Origin: a virus
IMG/VR virus record: IMGVR_UViG_3300034072_001301
Span: 1-47,029 of that record
DNA length: 47,029 nt
Direction: 5' to 3' (one strand)
Positions 1-7,415 of this stretch are shown one piece after another. Both the position numbers and the translations under genes were made by a program. The notes under the pieces are model-generated. The model saw only the letters and a program-made list of their open reading frames with translations, was not told the DNA's origin and ran no database searches. The stretch's first letter is position 1, and the number at the start of each line of letters is the position of its first letter.

Positions 1-107
1 GGCGGTTGGGTCTCCATGATTTCCTGTAATGCGATTGCTCTTGGATCAACGGGGGGATTGTAAAGTCCGTTTTCCAATGCTTCCCTGTTGAGTAAATTGG
101 ATGTCAT
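1..107 (-). CDS. Partial conserved phage protein, N-terminus only
   Basis: Thirty-five codons are visible before the window ends. The peptide starts MTSNLLNREALENGLYNPPV and continues as DPRAIALQEIMETQP. It begins at an ATG with a GGAGAG ribosome binding site just upstream, and lies out of frame inside the last 62 bases of the preceding gene. Its composition looks like real coding sequence, whereas the overlapped gene has a low-complexity end here. I do not recognise the protein. It is the distal visible gene of the nrd-led operon. Confidence 0.6.
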   Translation of the reverse strand, partial: MTSNLLNREALENGLYNPPVDPRAIALQEIMETQP

Positions 108-360
108 CTTCTCTCTCCAAAGGTGGATTCAAATGAACCTGATGGGTATAATCCATGCCATCATTTCCACTATTGATTACCACGTGCTGGTCAGAACTCA
201 AAATCAAGTTCCCCGTAGAATGGATTTGAAAGTCGCCGTCTATAAAAAGTCTACGAGTTTCTGGATCATAGAAAACTGGCGATCCTTTGGACACCTTTGC
301 CAAATCACTTGGTGCCATCAGAACCTGTAATGCCAATTTGAATCTACTGATCAGTCCCAT
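46..360 (-). CDS. Hypothetical protein, 104 aa
   Basis: The chosen start is the ATG two bases after the stop of the upstream gene, giving MGLISRFKLALQV. An earlier in-frame TTG overlaps that stop and is less likely. The N-terminal 20 residues form an amphipathic helix. The middle (FYDPETRRLFIDGDFQIHSTG) reads like a short beta-rich segment as in phage structural proteins. No catalytic motif is visible. The last 62 bases overlap the start of the next gene in another frame. Function unknown; a small virion protein is possible from the late-type context. Confidence 0.6.
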   Translation of the reverse strand: MGLISRFKLALQVLMAPSDLAKVSKGSPVFYDPETRRLFIDGDFQIHSTGNLILSSDQHVVINSGNDGMDYTHQVHLNPPLEREDDIQFTQQGSIGKRTLQSPR

Positions 361-362
361 AA

Positions 363-659
363 TCAACCCAGTATAGCCTGTTCATATTGTTCAGCGGCAT
401 CTTCCCTTGCGGGCGAAACTGCCACTACATGAGCATTTTTGATGGTGATGACTTCTTTACCAGCAGACACCATCCAAGGTGTGAACATAACCCGAGTCTG
501 CTGAGGATTATCAGGATTCTCTGCCATAACCATTGCTAATGGACGACTGACAATCAGATGATTGTCATCATCGCTCAATTTTCTAGCAATGATCTCTTCA
601 CCCGTGATAAGCTTTACCGCAATTACCTGAGTGTTGTCTGGTGTTTTTTCTTTTAACAT
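363..659 (-). CDS. Sm-like (LSm-fold) phage protein, probable
   Basis: This 98-residue protein has the pattern VKLITGEEIIARKL, a central PLAMVMAE strand, then VMFTPWM and VITIKNAHVVAV. This is a five-stranded Sm1/Sm2-like layout, and I recall a structurally solved Sm-like protein of putative cyanophage origin with a similar pattern. If correct, it would form a small ring and bind RNA or act as an adaptor, as Hfq does. A late-type promoter motif ends only five bases before the ATG and no Shine-Dalgarno sequence is visible, so the message may be leaderless. The fold is inferred from pattern memory, not alignment. Confidence 0.5.
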   Translation of the reverse strand: MLKEKTPDNTQVIAVKLITGEEIIARKLSDDDNHLIVSRPLAMVMAENPDNPQQTRVMFTPWMVSAGKEVITIKNAHVVAVSPAREDAAEQYEQAILG

Positions 660-663
660 TGGT

Positions 664-671
664 TATTTATC
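664..671 (-). promoter_or_regulatory. Late-type promoter element GATAAATA
   Basis: The octamer reads GATAAATA on the minus strand and resembles the T4 late promoter TATAAATA. If it sits at -13 to -6, the transcript would begin at the ATG of the Sm-like gene (657-659), giving a leaderless message. Confidence 0.45.
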
Positions 672-679
672 CACGTATA

Positions 680-1201
680 TTATAATTTGTGACGCTGATT
701 CAAAAGGGCTTTGTTGAAGCCTTTGTAGTTTTCCAAAGTCATATACCCTATGAATCTACTATTAAGCATCAAGGGATGACGATTCCATTCATCAACCCTG
801 ATCACAGAATCACCAAATCTAACTAATTCGTTATCCATGATCATAAAGGTGTCACCGTGATCGACCTGTATCTGCCAACCATGGTGATGTGCCTCCATAT
901 CAGTTCCCACAAAATCAGATGGCCCATCCCATAAACGAACCTCATATGTGGGCTTGGGTGCCGCCTGGGCAATAGCTGCGGCTTCTTCGGCTTGCTGAAC
1001 TAATAGGTTGATCCTATCTTTTTGGCCCAGACCATTGGAGTTCTTGAGTATAGATAGTGCCTCTTTGACCCACAGGGGCTCACTGAGGGCCTGGATATCA
1101 TCTGACGACATATTGGCTACATCGTCTATTAGAGCCTGTAGCCGTGGCTTTTTCTTAGCCACGGCTATCAGCATTTCATCTTTGGAATAAAGAGACCTCA
1201 T
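680..1201 (-). CDS. Hypothetical protein, 173 aa
   Basis: The start codon overlaps the glutaredoxin stop (ATGA), so the two are translationally coupled. The N-terminal half is helical (MRSLYSKDEMLIAVAKKKPR, then an Ala/Glu-rich helix around residues 65-80). The C-terminal half is aromatic and beta-rich, with HHHGWQIQVDHGDTFMI and NRHPLMLNSRFIGYMTLENY. I do not recognise the family and see no catalytic signature. Position in the nrd operon does not by itself show a role in nucleotide metabolism. Confidence 0.6.
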   Translation of the reverse strand: MRSLYSKDEMLIAVAKKKPRLQALIDDVANMSSDDIQALSEPLWVKEALSILKNSNGLGQKDRINLLVQQAEEAAAIAQAAPKPTYEVRLWDGPSDFVGTDMEAHHHGWQIQVDHGDTFMIMDNELVRFGDSVIRVDEWNRHPLMLNSRFIGYMTLENYKGFNKALLNQRHKL

Positions 1202-1437
1202 GAGGCGTTCTTAAAATGCTCCACTAGCTCGTTATACCCACCGATATAGGTATCATTTAGCCAAATCTGAGGGACCGTTCTTGGAGCCGAACCTGTTGCG
1301 GCTTTGACTCGTTCAATTAGTTCATCGCGCTTATCAACTGCGCTTTCCTCAGTATAACCAATACCCTTGTCGTCGAGAAATTTCTTGGCCCGGACGCAAA
1401 ATGGACAATTGGGTTTGCTGTAAATGGTTGCTGACAT
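1198..1437 (-). CDS. Glutaredoxin
   Basis: This 79-residue protein has the thioredoxin-fold glutaredoxin signature. The redox site CPFC lies near residues 11-14 after MSATIYSKPN, the cis-proline motif TVPQIW lies near residues 54-59, and GGYNEL follows, as in glutathione or NrdH-type binding. It would re-reduce ribonucleotide reductase after each turnover in the host cytoplasm. The start is the ATG preceded by AAGGAAA; the frame stays open further upstream but overlaps nrdB. It follows nrdB by ten bases and overlaps the next gene by four, matching the nrdA-nrdB-glutaredoxin arrangement of T4-like phages. Confidence 0.92.
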   Translation of the reverse strand: MSATIYSKPNCPFCVRAKKFLDDKGIGYTEESAVDKRDELIERVKAATGSAPRTVPQIWLNDTYIGGYNELVEHFKNAS

Positions 1438-1447
1438 AGTGTTTTCC

Positions 1448-2578
1448 TTAGAGCTTAAAGGTGCTGAAATCGTCAAATTGAGCATCCTGCTTGACGCCGC
1501 CCACGACGTAGCTGGAAATCTCAGTTTCCTGTGGGGCGACCTGAACCGACTTGGAAGCAATCCAGCTGCTGGTCCACGGTAGTGGGTTACGAGCTGGGAC
1601 TGTGAATGGTGGCTTGAGACCAACACCGCGCATACGGGTGCCTGCGATATAGTCCACATATTCATTCAAGAGAGCTTCGTTGAGGCCAATGATGCTACCA
1701 TCCTTGAACAGGTACTTTGCCCATGCCTTTTCCTGACGGATGGCAGACATATACATTTCAATGGCTTGTTCTTCACACTCAGCCGCGATTTTTAGAAAAT
1801 CAGGATCGTCCTGCTTGAGAATGTTGCGGAGTAGATTCTGCGAACCGGCGAGATGGAGGTTCTCATCGCGAGCAATGAACTTAATCAGTTTGGCATTGCC
1901 CTCCATGCGCTTGGTTTCGGCAAAGGCCCAAGAACAAGCGAACGAAACGTAGAAACGTACACCCTCAAGAATGTTGACGCTCATGAGACAGAGCCAGAGC
2001 TTTTTCTTGAGGTCATAGAGATCAACAGTGATTTCTTTGCCGTTGACCTGGTGAGTTCCTACTCCTAGCAGCTCATACCATTTTGCTGCTTCAATCAACT
2101 CGTCATAATTCTTGCTGATATCCTTGGCACAATCCACGATTTCCTGAATATCTTTCATGGAATCAAAGATTTCGCTGGGATTGGGATACACGTTTCTAAT
2201 GATGTGTGTGTAGGAACGACTGTGAATGGTTTCGATAAACGCCCAAGTCTGTGCCCATGTCTCCATTTCTGGAAGAGATGTGATGTTACCAAAAGCCTGG
2301 GTTGGTGATCGACCCTGCACTGAGTCCAACAGAATCTGACGTTTTAGGTTTGATGTGAAGATGTGCTTTTCGTGATCGGTCAGCTTACCGAAGTCACCTC
2401 GATCTGTATTGAGATCGACCTCTTCAGGGCGCCAGAAAAATCCCAACTGTTGATTGGTTAGATGCTCTAGCTCAGGATATTTGACCTGGTCGAATCGCTG
2501 GATATCCACAGGACCGCTTGGATCGAAGAACATCTTGGCGGTTAGGTGGTCAACTTTGTTTAAATTGAATACGGACAT
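1448..2578 (-). CDS. nrdB: Ribonucleoside-diphosphate reductase beta subunit, class Ia
   Basis: The 376-residue protein is collinear with E. coli NrdB. It carries the di-iron and tyrosyl radical motif ETIHSRSYTHIIRN (Glu, His and radical Tyr conserved), the second half-site ARDENLHL, and the C-terminal tail DDFSTFKL that docks on the alpha subunit. The start is the ATG giving MSVFNLNK, with AGAGAGGCAG upstream; the frame is open for 14 more codons without support. With NrdA it makes deoxyribonucleotides for phage replication. It has its own sigma70-like promoter and lies downstream of a hairpin ending the nrdA unit. Confidence 0.97.
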   Translation of the reverse strand: MSVFNLNKVDHLTAKMFFDPSGPVDIQRFDQVKYPELEHLTNQQLGFFWRPEEVDLNTDRGDFGKLTDHEKHIFTSNLKRQILLDSVQGRSPTQAFGNITSLPEMETWAQTWAFIETIHSRSYTHIIRNVYPNPSEIFDSMKDIQEIVDCAKDISKNYDELIEAAKWYELLGVGTHQVNGKEITVDLYDLKKKLWLCLMSVNILEGVRFYVSFACSWAFAETKRMEGNAKLIKFIARDENLHLAGSQNLLRNILKQDDPDFLKIAAECEEQAIEMYMSAIRQEKAWAKYLFKDGSIIGLNEALLNEYVDYIAGTRMRGVGLKPPFTVPARNPLPWTSSWIASKSVQVAPQETEISSYVVGGVKQDAQFDDFSTFKL

Positions 2579-2603
2579 TTTCTGCCTCTCTTTTATGTGT
2601 GTC

Positions 2604-2632
2604 AGAATACTGTATTTCACCAGTTTTGTCTA
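2604..2632 (-). promoter_or_regulatory. Sigma70-like promoter for nrdB
   Basis: On the minus strand TAGACA (2627-2632) is followed by a 17-base spacer and TATTCT (2604-2609), then 25 bases to the nrdB ATG. The match to the host housekeeping consensus is good, suggesting early expression independent of nrdA. Confidence 0.6.
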
Positions 2633-2642
2633 TTTGTGACAG

Positions 2643-2675
2643 GTGAGCCCATGACTTTTTCAGCCATGGGCTCAC
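2643..2675 (-). terminator. Hairpin at the end of nrdA
   Basis: An 11-bp perfect stem (GTGAGCCCATG with its complement) closes an 11-base loop six bases after the nrdA stop. There is no T-run on the minus-strand 3' side, so it may protect the message end or need a factor rather than act as a classic intrinsic terminator. Confidence 0.6.
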
Positions 2676-2680
2676 GAATC

Positions 2681-4996
2681 TCAAAGTTTACAACTATCGC
2701 AATCTTCGTCTTGTAGGAGCTCGAGATCCTCGTCTTCTACAACTTCTTCGCTCTTAATGGTCTGGATTGCTGCCGCATCTTCCTGGCCATCATAAGTGTT
2801 GAAGTAGTAGAGATTCTTACCACCATACTTGTAGAAGGTCAGAAGATCCATGATCATTTCCTTCATTGAGATTTCACGCTCTGGGTAGTGATCAGGATTA
2901 TAGCTGGTATTGACGCTTGCGCTCTGATCAATGTACTTGAGCAGAACACAAGAAACCTTCAAGTAACCACGTGGACTCTTTTGATCCCACAGAAGTTCAT
3001 ACTTGTTCTTCAGCTTACCAATTTCAGGAACAACCTGCTTCAAAATACCGTGTTTGGAAACCTTTTCCGAAACAAGCGCACGAACTGGCTCAATACCATT
3101 GGTTGAGTTCGATAGCTGAGCTGATGTTTCAGCGGGCATCAAAGCCATAAGAGTGGTATTGCGAATGCTGGTCTCTAGTAGCTGGGCACGGAGATCATCC
3201 CAAGGCATACGGAGTTTGGGTTCCACTAGTTCATCAACATCACTCTTGTAGGTGTCGATGGGCAGAATTCCCTTGCTGTATTTGCTCATATGAGCACCAG
3301 AACATGCTCCCTTTTCTACAGCCAAATCAGCAGAAGCCTTGATCAGATAGTAGGCCATTCCTTCCATATATTCGTCAATTATCGGAAGAGCCGCATCATC
3401 ATACTTCAGGCCATTCTTGGCAAGAAAATACGCCAAGTTGACAATACCTACTCCGAGTGGACGAAGTTCCTTGGTAGCAAGTTCAGCAGCCTTGACTGGA
3501 TAATTCTGATAGCTCAGAATCTCATCCAAGAATCGCACCACCAGCTTGGCTGGCTTCTCAAAGTCATGAGGCGACTTGACTCTTCCCCAATTCAATGCGC
3601 TCAAGGTACAGAGGCTGATTCTACCTTCAGGATCATCATGAAACTGCATGGGACGTGTAGGAAGAGTAATCTCCTGGCACAGATTGCTCTGTGTGATTGG
3701 TGCTAGCTTTGGTAGATAGCTACCGTGTGTGTTGGCATGGTCGATATTCATGAGATAAATTCGACCAGTTTCCTTACGCTCAGTCAGAAAAGCCACAAAT
3801 ACATCAATGGCTTTCATGGTGTGTTTGCGTATCGACGGATCATTCTCATACTTGACATACAGACGATCAAATTCGTCTTGATCCGCATAGAAAGCGTCTA
3901 GAAGTCCAGGTACATCTCTTGGCGAGAAAAAGGTAATATCCCCGCCCTCGACAAGACGTTGATACATCATGCGGTTGAACAAGAAGCTGTAGTCTAGCTG
4001 GCGAATACGGTTGAATTCAGTTCCCTTGTTATTTTTGAGAACGACTAGGCTTGGGAATTCAAAGTGCCATAGTGGAAAGTGAACTGTCGCAGCACCGCCA
4101 CGAACACCGCCCTGCGAACAACTCTTCACCGCTGCCTGCATCCAACGTAGAAACGGGAGAAGACCAGTATGCTCTGCGTCACCATTGCGGATCTTGGAGC
4201 CAAGGGCACGGATGCGGCTCATGTCAATTCCAAGACCGGCCTTTTGGCTGATATACTTGACCACGCTGACATTGGTAGCAGCCAGACTATCCAAGGAGTC
4301 GTCAGTCGAGATAGTAACACAAGAACTGAACTGCTTCTGTGGAGTACGCAGACCGGCCATAATTGGAGTAGGCAAGCTGATGTCAAACTGGCTTATGCTG
4401 TCATAGAAGTCCTTGATGTAATCCATGCGGGTTTCAGCTGGATAAGACATAAAGCCCAAGGCACTGATTAGAACCAGCGCAATCTGTGGAGTTTCAAAGA
4501 ATTGTCCAGTAACGCGGTCCTTGACAAGATACTTGCCACGCCATTGTTCCATACCCGCATATGCGATAAGATCGTCACGTGAATGCTTGACGATCTTTTC
4601 AATCTTCTTCCAATCATCGTCACTGAAATTGTCCAGAAGTTCCTGAGTGTAATGTCCCAGTGCGACATTGTGTTCAACAACTTGCTTGACAGTCCATGGT
4701 TCATATCGACCATAAACTTCTTTTCGCAGCTGATAGCTAGCTAGACGACTGGCTACATACTGATAATTGGGAGTTTCCTCACTAATCAGTTCACTAGCAC
4801 TCTTTACCAAGAGCTCATGAATATCAGTGCTGCAGACGCCATCTTCTAGCTGAAGTTGAGCTCTTAGTTCAACCTCAGACGGGGAAACCCCAGTCAGATC
4901 TTCGCACGCCCAAAACACAACCTTATGAATTTTTTCGAGGTTCAAAGCCTCTCTGCGGCCGTCACGCTTGACGACCATAATTGGTGTGTTGCCCAT
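2681..4996 (-). CDS. nrdA: Ribonucleoside-diphosphate reductase alpha subunit, class Ia
   Basis: The 771-residue protein has an N-terminal ATP-cone (VKRDGRREALNLEKI, residues about 8-95) for allosteric control, then the catalytic barrel. The active-site cysteines are present in GLRTPQKQFSSC, SNLCQEI and ISLCTLSALN, matching E. coli Cys225, Cys439 and Cys462. The C-terminal thioredoxin/glutaredoxin-reducible pair is in DCDSCKL at the very end. It reduces ribonucleoside diphosphates with NrdB. The full-length ATP-cone suggests dATP regulation is kept. The leader holds two late-type motifs and an A-rich segment (AAAAAGAACAA) eight bases before the ATG. Confidence 0.97.
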   Translation of the reverse strand: MGNTPIMVVKRDGRREALNLEKIHKVVFWACEDLTGVSPSEVELRAQLQLEDGVCSTDIHELLVKSASELISEETPNYQYVASRLASYQLRKEVYGRYEPWTVKQVVEHNVALGHYTQELLDNFSDDDWKKIEKIVKHSRDDLIAYAGMEQWRGKYLVKDRVTGQFFETPQIALVLISALGFMSYPAETRMDYIKDFYDSISQFDISLPTPIMAGLRTPQKQFSSCVTISTDDSLDSLAATNVSVVKYISQKAGLGIDMSRIRALGSKIRNGDAEHTGLLPFLRWMQAAVKSCSQGGVRGGAATVHFPLWHFEFPSLVVLKNNKGTEFNRIRQLDYSFLFNRMMYQRLVEGGDITFFSPRDVPGLLDAFYADQDEFDRLYVKYENDPSIRKHTMKAIDVFVAFLTERKETGRIYLMNIDHANTHGSYLPKLAPITQSNLCQEITLPTRPMQFHDDPEGRISLCTLSALNWGRVKSPHDFEKPAKLVVRFLDEILSYQNYPVKAAELATKELRPLGVGIVNLAYFLAKNGLKYDDAALPIIDEYMEGMAYYLIKASADLAVEKGACSGAHMSKYSKGILPIDTYKSDVDELVEPKLRMPWDDLRAQLLETSIRNTTLMALMPAETSAQLSNSTNGIEPVRALVSEKVSKHGILKQVVPEIGKLKNKYELLWDQKSPRGYLKVSCVLLKYIDQSASVNTSYNPDHYPEREISMKEMIMDLLTFYKYGGKNLYYFNTYDGQEDAAAIQTIKSEEVVEDEDLELLQDEDCDSCKL

Positions 4997-5028
4997 GTTT
5001 TTCCTTGTTCTTTTTATCTTTAGGGCAG

Positions 5029-5069
5029 ATATTTAGTGGGTCCAAATCAGCATTTTCCAGGTATTTAGA
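5029..5069 (-). promoter_or_regulatory. Two tandem late-type motifs upstream of nrdA
   Basis: CTAAATATC (5028-5036) and CTAAATACC (5061-5068) lie 32 bases apart on the minus strand in the 92-base gap before nrdA. The distal copy lies inside a small inverted repeat (CAGGT...ACCTG). They match the late motif seen elsewhere in the window. Late transcription of nrdA would be unusual, so one or both may be incidental. Confidence 0.4.
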
Positions 5070-5088
5070 AACCTGATTTCCATGCTAA

Positions 5089-5541
5089 TTAGACTTCCGT
5101 GTGTCCACCCTCGGGGTTCACGCGGTAACTCACCAAGTATGTACAATTTGCCCGCTCTGTGTCAAAATTCAGGACATCTGAATGAACATAATTCAGAGCC
5201 CATTTGTTGTCCACCAAAAGAACCATGGTTTCCATGCTCTCTTTTTGGTTTCTAACATAGTGTAGTCTTAGTCTTTCTGGATTCCAGCCTACCATAATGA
5301 GAGTTTGTTCCATTAGATAAGCTTTTGCGGTGTCATCGAAGTCACCAGAATTAATCAATTCCCAAGGCCCTGGCCAAGATTCAGAATCATATATGTCTAG
5401 AACATAGGTGGATAGCGGAGCCCATGCCACCCATTTTGCTACACGATCAAGTTGCTCGTGTTCTTCTAGGCCCTCAAGACTTTGGCGAAATTGCCTCCAC
5501 TCAAGAAGGCGCTCACTGCTGGGTAGAAGAAACGGATTCAT
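5089..5541 (-). CDS. Conserved hypothetical phage protein, 150 aa
   Basis: The start is MNPFLLPSSERLLEWRQFR, chosen because CAGGAGAATAGC precedes this ATG; the open frame extends 15 codons further into the previous gene. The protein is rich in tryptophan and tyrosine (KWVAWAPLSTYVLDIYDSESW, MVGWNPERLRLHYV). It appears globular, with no membrane segment and no motif I can name. It follows a tail-type protein by 19 bases and may share its late promoter at 6185-6193. Confidence 0.6.
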   Translation of the reverse strand: MNPFLLPSSERLLEWRQFRQSLEGLEEHEQLDRVAKWVAWAPLSTYVLDIYDSESWPGPWELINSGDFDDTAKAYLMEQTLIMVGWNPERLRLHYVRNQKESMETMVLLVDNKWALNYVHSDVLNFDTERANCTYLVSYRVNPEGGHTEV

Positions 5542-5560
5542 GCTATTCTCCTGGGAGAAG

Positions 5561-6163
5561 TTATACCACAGGGGTTGACCATTCACGGCCGTTCATGGTT
5601 AGAGTAAAATTGGCGGATATGCCTGTTTTACAGCTTAGCCATGAAATACCGTTATCAGTCCCCTCACTTGATAAACGAGTTAATCTAAATTCAATCGCGC
5701 TTGTATCTGGTTGACCAAGCGTTGACTTGAAGACTACTCCGATCTGTGATAAGTCAGGATCACTAGGATGAACACAAATTGAGATTTCACCTAGAATCTT
5801 TAGATTGCCATTGTTTGCTGAGAGTCCAAAGTCATAGACTGCGAACTCCCTGGAACCATGAGCAAAGAGAGGAATACATGAAACAAAGACACTAGAAACG
5901 TTAGAAGGAAGGCTAGCTGCTGCCAAAGCACCATGGTGATAGACATCGCCCTTGATTCCACGCTGAACGTCTAGTTCAGTGATGATCTTAATATTCTGAT
6001 ATGGATAAGAGCGGCGACCAGAAACAGCCGGATGATTAGGCGCACCGTAGAATACTTCTCCGGTATCGGTAGTCATTCCGATTTCACCATCAGCCAGCGC
6101 GTCTGGAAGCTCGCTGGCTGTGCCTCTGCGATGCTGTATACGACTGATCTGATAAACCGCCAT
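5561..6163 (-). CDS. Tail fibre or virion structural protein with N-terminal attachment motif
   Basis: The N-terminus (RIQHRRGTASELPDALADGE, then IGMTTDTGEVFYGAP) is the widespread phage tail-fibre and receptor-binding N-terminal motif, in which a beta element binds the tail or baseplate. The rest is a beta-rich domain with no enzymatic residues that I can see. At 200 residues it is short for a fibre, so it may be a decoration or adaptor protein. A late motif and a GGAGG ribosome binding site precede the ATG. Confidence 0.7.
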   Translation of the reverse strand: MAVYQISRIQHRRGTASELPDALADGEIGMTTDTGEVFYGAPNHPAVSGRRSYPYQNIKIITELDVQRGIKGDVYHHGALAAASLPSNVSSVFVSCIPLFAHGSREFAVYDFGLSANNGNLKILGEISICVHPSDPDLSQIGVVFKSTLGQPDTSAIEFRLTRLSSEGTDNGISWLSCKTGISANFTLTMNGREWSTPVV

Positions 6164-6184
6164 TGCCTGACCTCCAATTATAGT

Positions 6185-6193
6185 GTATTTATT
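6185..6193 (-). promoter_or_regulatory. Late-type promoter element AATAAATAC
   Basis: Minus-strand AATAAATAC lies 21 bases before the ATG of the tail-type gene, with TTGGAGG in between. It is back-to-back with the plus-strand sigma70-like promoter at 6203-6230. Confidence 0.6.
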
Positions 6194-6202
6194 GCGTTTG
6201 GC

Positions 6203-6230
6203 TTGACATCCTTGCCACTTTTGTTACACT
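6203..6230 (+). promoter_or_regulatory. Sigma70-like extended -10 promoter
   Basis: A perfect TTGACA (6203-6208), a 16-base spacer and TACACT (6225-6230) preceded by TG at the extended -10 position. The predicted transcription start falls on or next to the ATG at 6236, implying an almost leaderless early message for the SWIM protein. Confidence 0.6.
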
Positions 6231-6235
6231 GGCGA

Positions 6236-6649
6236 ATGATTACAAAAACCATACCTGCGATCGGAACACGAGTCTCTGTTGAGACTCAATATACCATTGA
6301 GTGGATGAATTTCCCAAAGCCCGCGATTGTGGGAGTTATCGCCCCTAGCAACCCTTGGGACCAACCTGGAACCTTTAGAGTTGTTGATCGAGAAGACGTC
6401 TTTGCTCGTCACAAGCATGAAAGTGTTATTTCGATTGACCGAGTCAAAAGCCTAACGATCCTAGATCCAAAAGCTGTTCAAGAGCCAACAACACAAAGTA
6501 ATCTGAACTCTTTTGAAATCAAAGGAAGCAAGGGGGATCTGTATACCGTTGTAATTGATGGTGACAAGGCTTCCTGTAATTGCCAGGCTGGTTCACATGG
6601 TCGACTCTGTAAACACATCAAGACGGCTCGTCAGATGGTGATTGATTAA
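6236..6649 (+). CDS. SWIM zinc-finger protein
   Basis: The 137-residue protein starts MITKTIPAIGTRVSV. Its N-terminal half is a small beta domain (residues about 8-75). The C-terminus carries CNCQAGSHGRLCKH, the CxC-x(n)-CxH SWIM zinc-binding signature, preceded by a Tyr-Thr-Val beta strand as in other SWIM domains, which bind DNA or protein. It is on the plus strand, opposite its neighbours, with its own strong promoter, and converges on the nuclease gene with 32 bases of overlap. An early regulatory or recombination-accessory role is an inference. Confidence 0.75.
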   Translation: MITKTIPAIGTRVSVETQYTIEWMNFPKPAIVGVIAPSNPWDQPGTFRVVDREDVFARHKHESVISIDRVKSLTILDPKAVQEPTTQSNLNSFEIKGSKGDLYTVVIDGDKASCNCQAGSHGRLCKHIKTARQMVID

Positions 6650-7313
6650 AGAACTTATCAAGGCGCTCTAGCCATTCGTCAGTTGCCTTGGTAAATTCCT
6701 CACCTTCAAAGACATATTCCTGGAAGCTCAAATCTCTGGCTACCATAAAAATAACGCCGCGTTTGATATCTGTCCCAAACAGCTCGTTATGTGCTAGAGC
6801 ATAGGCAGATAGCTGACAGGCATAATTGTTGATCTTGTCTTTGCTCTTCATCTTGTTGGTAGTCTTATAATCCATAATGGCCGGTTGGCCATTGTGAATA
6901 CCAATCAAGTCCGCGGTGCCAGCGTATAGTTTGGGAAAGTAGAGCATCTCTTCCATTGCCCATACTTCGCTTACGTTGACTAGGCCTCGTTTGATGATGA
7001 TATCTGCCATGTTGCTTGCCATCTGACGAACTAGATTATTTCCTCGAGGTCTTTCAATCTGCATCATCCAGTTTTCCAGATGAGTATGCATCAAAGATCC
7101 CAATCCAGTTGCTTCATCTCGGATTTGATCTGCTTTTTTATCACCAACCCAAGCACGCCATTCCATGAGTCCGGTTTTGTCCTCAGTTGCTCCTAGGATA
7201 GTGGTGACACTTGATAGCTGATTTCCTTCAGGGCAAACATAGAAACGGTTGCCATCTGGGTGTGTCACACGTTCAAGAGTGTGATAGTTGAAATGTTTTT
7301 TAACGGGGATCAT
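6618..7313 (-). CDS. PD-(D/E)XK superfamily exonuclease (RecB/Cas4-like)
   Basis: The 231-residue protein has GLGSLMHTHLEN near residues 71-82, then YAGTADLIGIHNGQPAIMDYKTTNK near residues 130-154. This is the D-x(n)-DxK core of PD-(D/E)XK nucleases, with Asp in AGTADLI, Asp and Lys in MDYK, and a following QLSAYALA motif IV helix. It would degrade or process DNA ends in recombination or host DNA turnover. The start ATG follows an A/G-rich leader. Its 3' end overlaps the end of the convergent SWIM gene. Confidence 0.8.
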   Translation of the reverse strand: MIPVKKHFNYHTLERVTHPDGNRFYVCPEGNQLSSVTTILGATEDKTGLMEWRAWVGDKKADQIRDEATGLGSLMHTHLENWMMQIERPRGNNLVRQMASNMADIIIKRGLVNVSEVWAMEEMLYFPKLYAGTADLIGIHNGQPAIMDYKTTNKMKSKDKINNYACQLSAYALAHNELFGTDIKRGVIFMVARDLSFQEYVFEGEEFTKATDEWLERLDKFFNQSPSDEPS

Positions 7314-7381
7314 GAGCTCTTTTTCTTTCTAGTATATAGGTTCTGGATAATCTGAGTCTATATCCGATCTACTGCTCATGG

Positions 7382-7409
7382 TTGGAGCGGATGTTTCCAT
7401 CCGCTCCAA
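7382..7409 (-). terminator. Perfect 12-bp hairpin ending the 9.8-7.4 kb late operon
   Basis: TTGGAGCGGATG pairs with its complement across a four-base loop, seven bases after the stop of the polyvalent gene. No T-run follows on the minus strand. Confidence 0.65.
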
Positions 7410-7415
7410 TATTTA

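Noticed and set aside
3290-3706. 138-codon plus-strand frame inside nrdA
   Set aside because: Antisense shadow of nrdA with no translation signals.
6032-6235. Longer start for the SWIM protein
   Set aside because: The extension is antisense to the tail-type gene and lies upstream of the strong promoter at 6203-6230.
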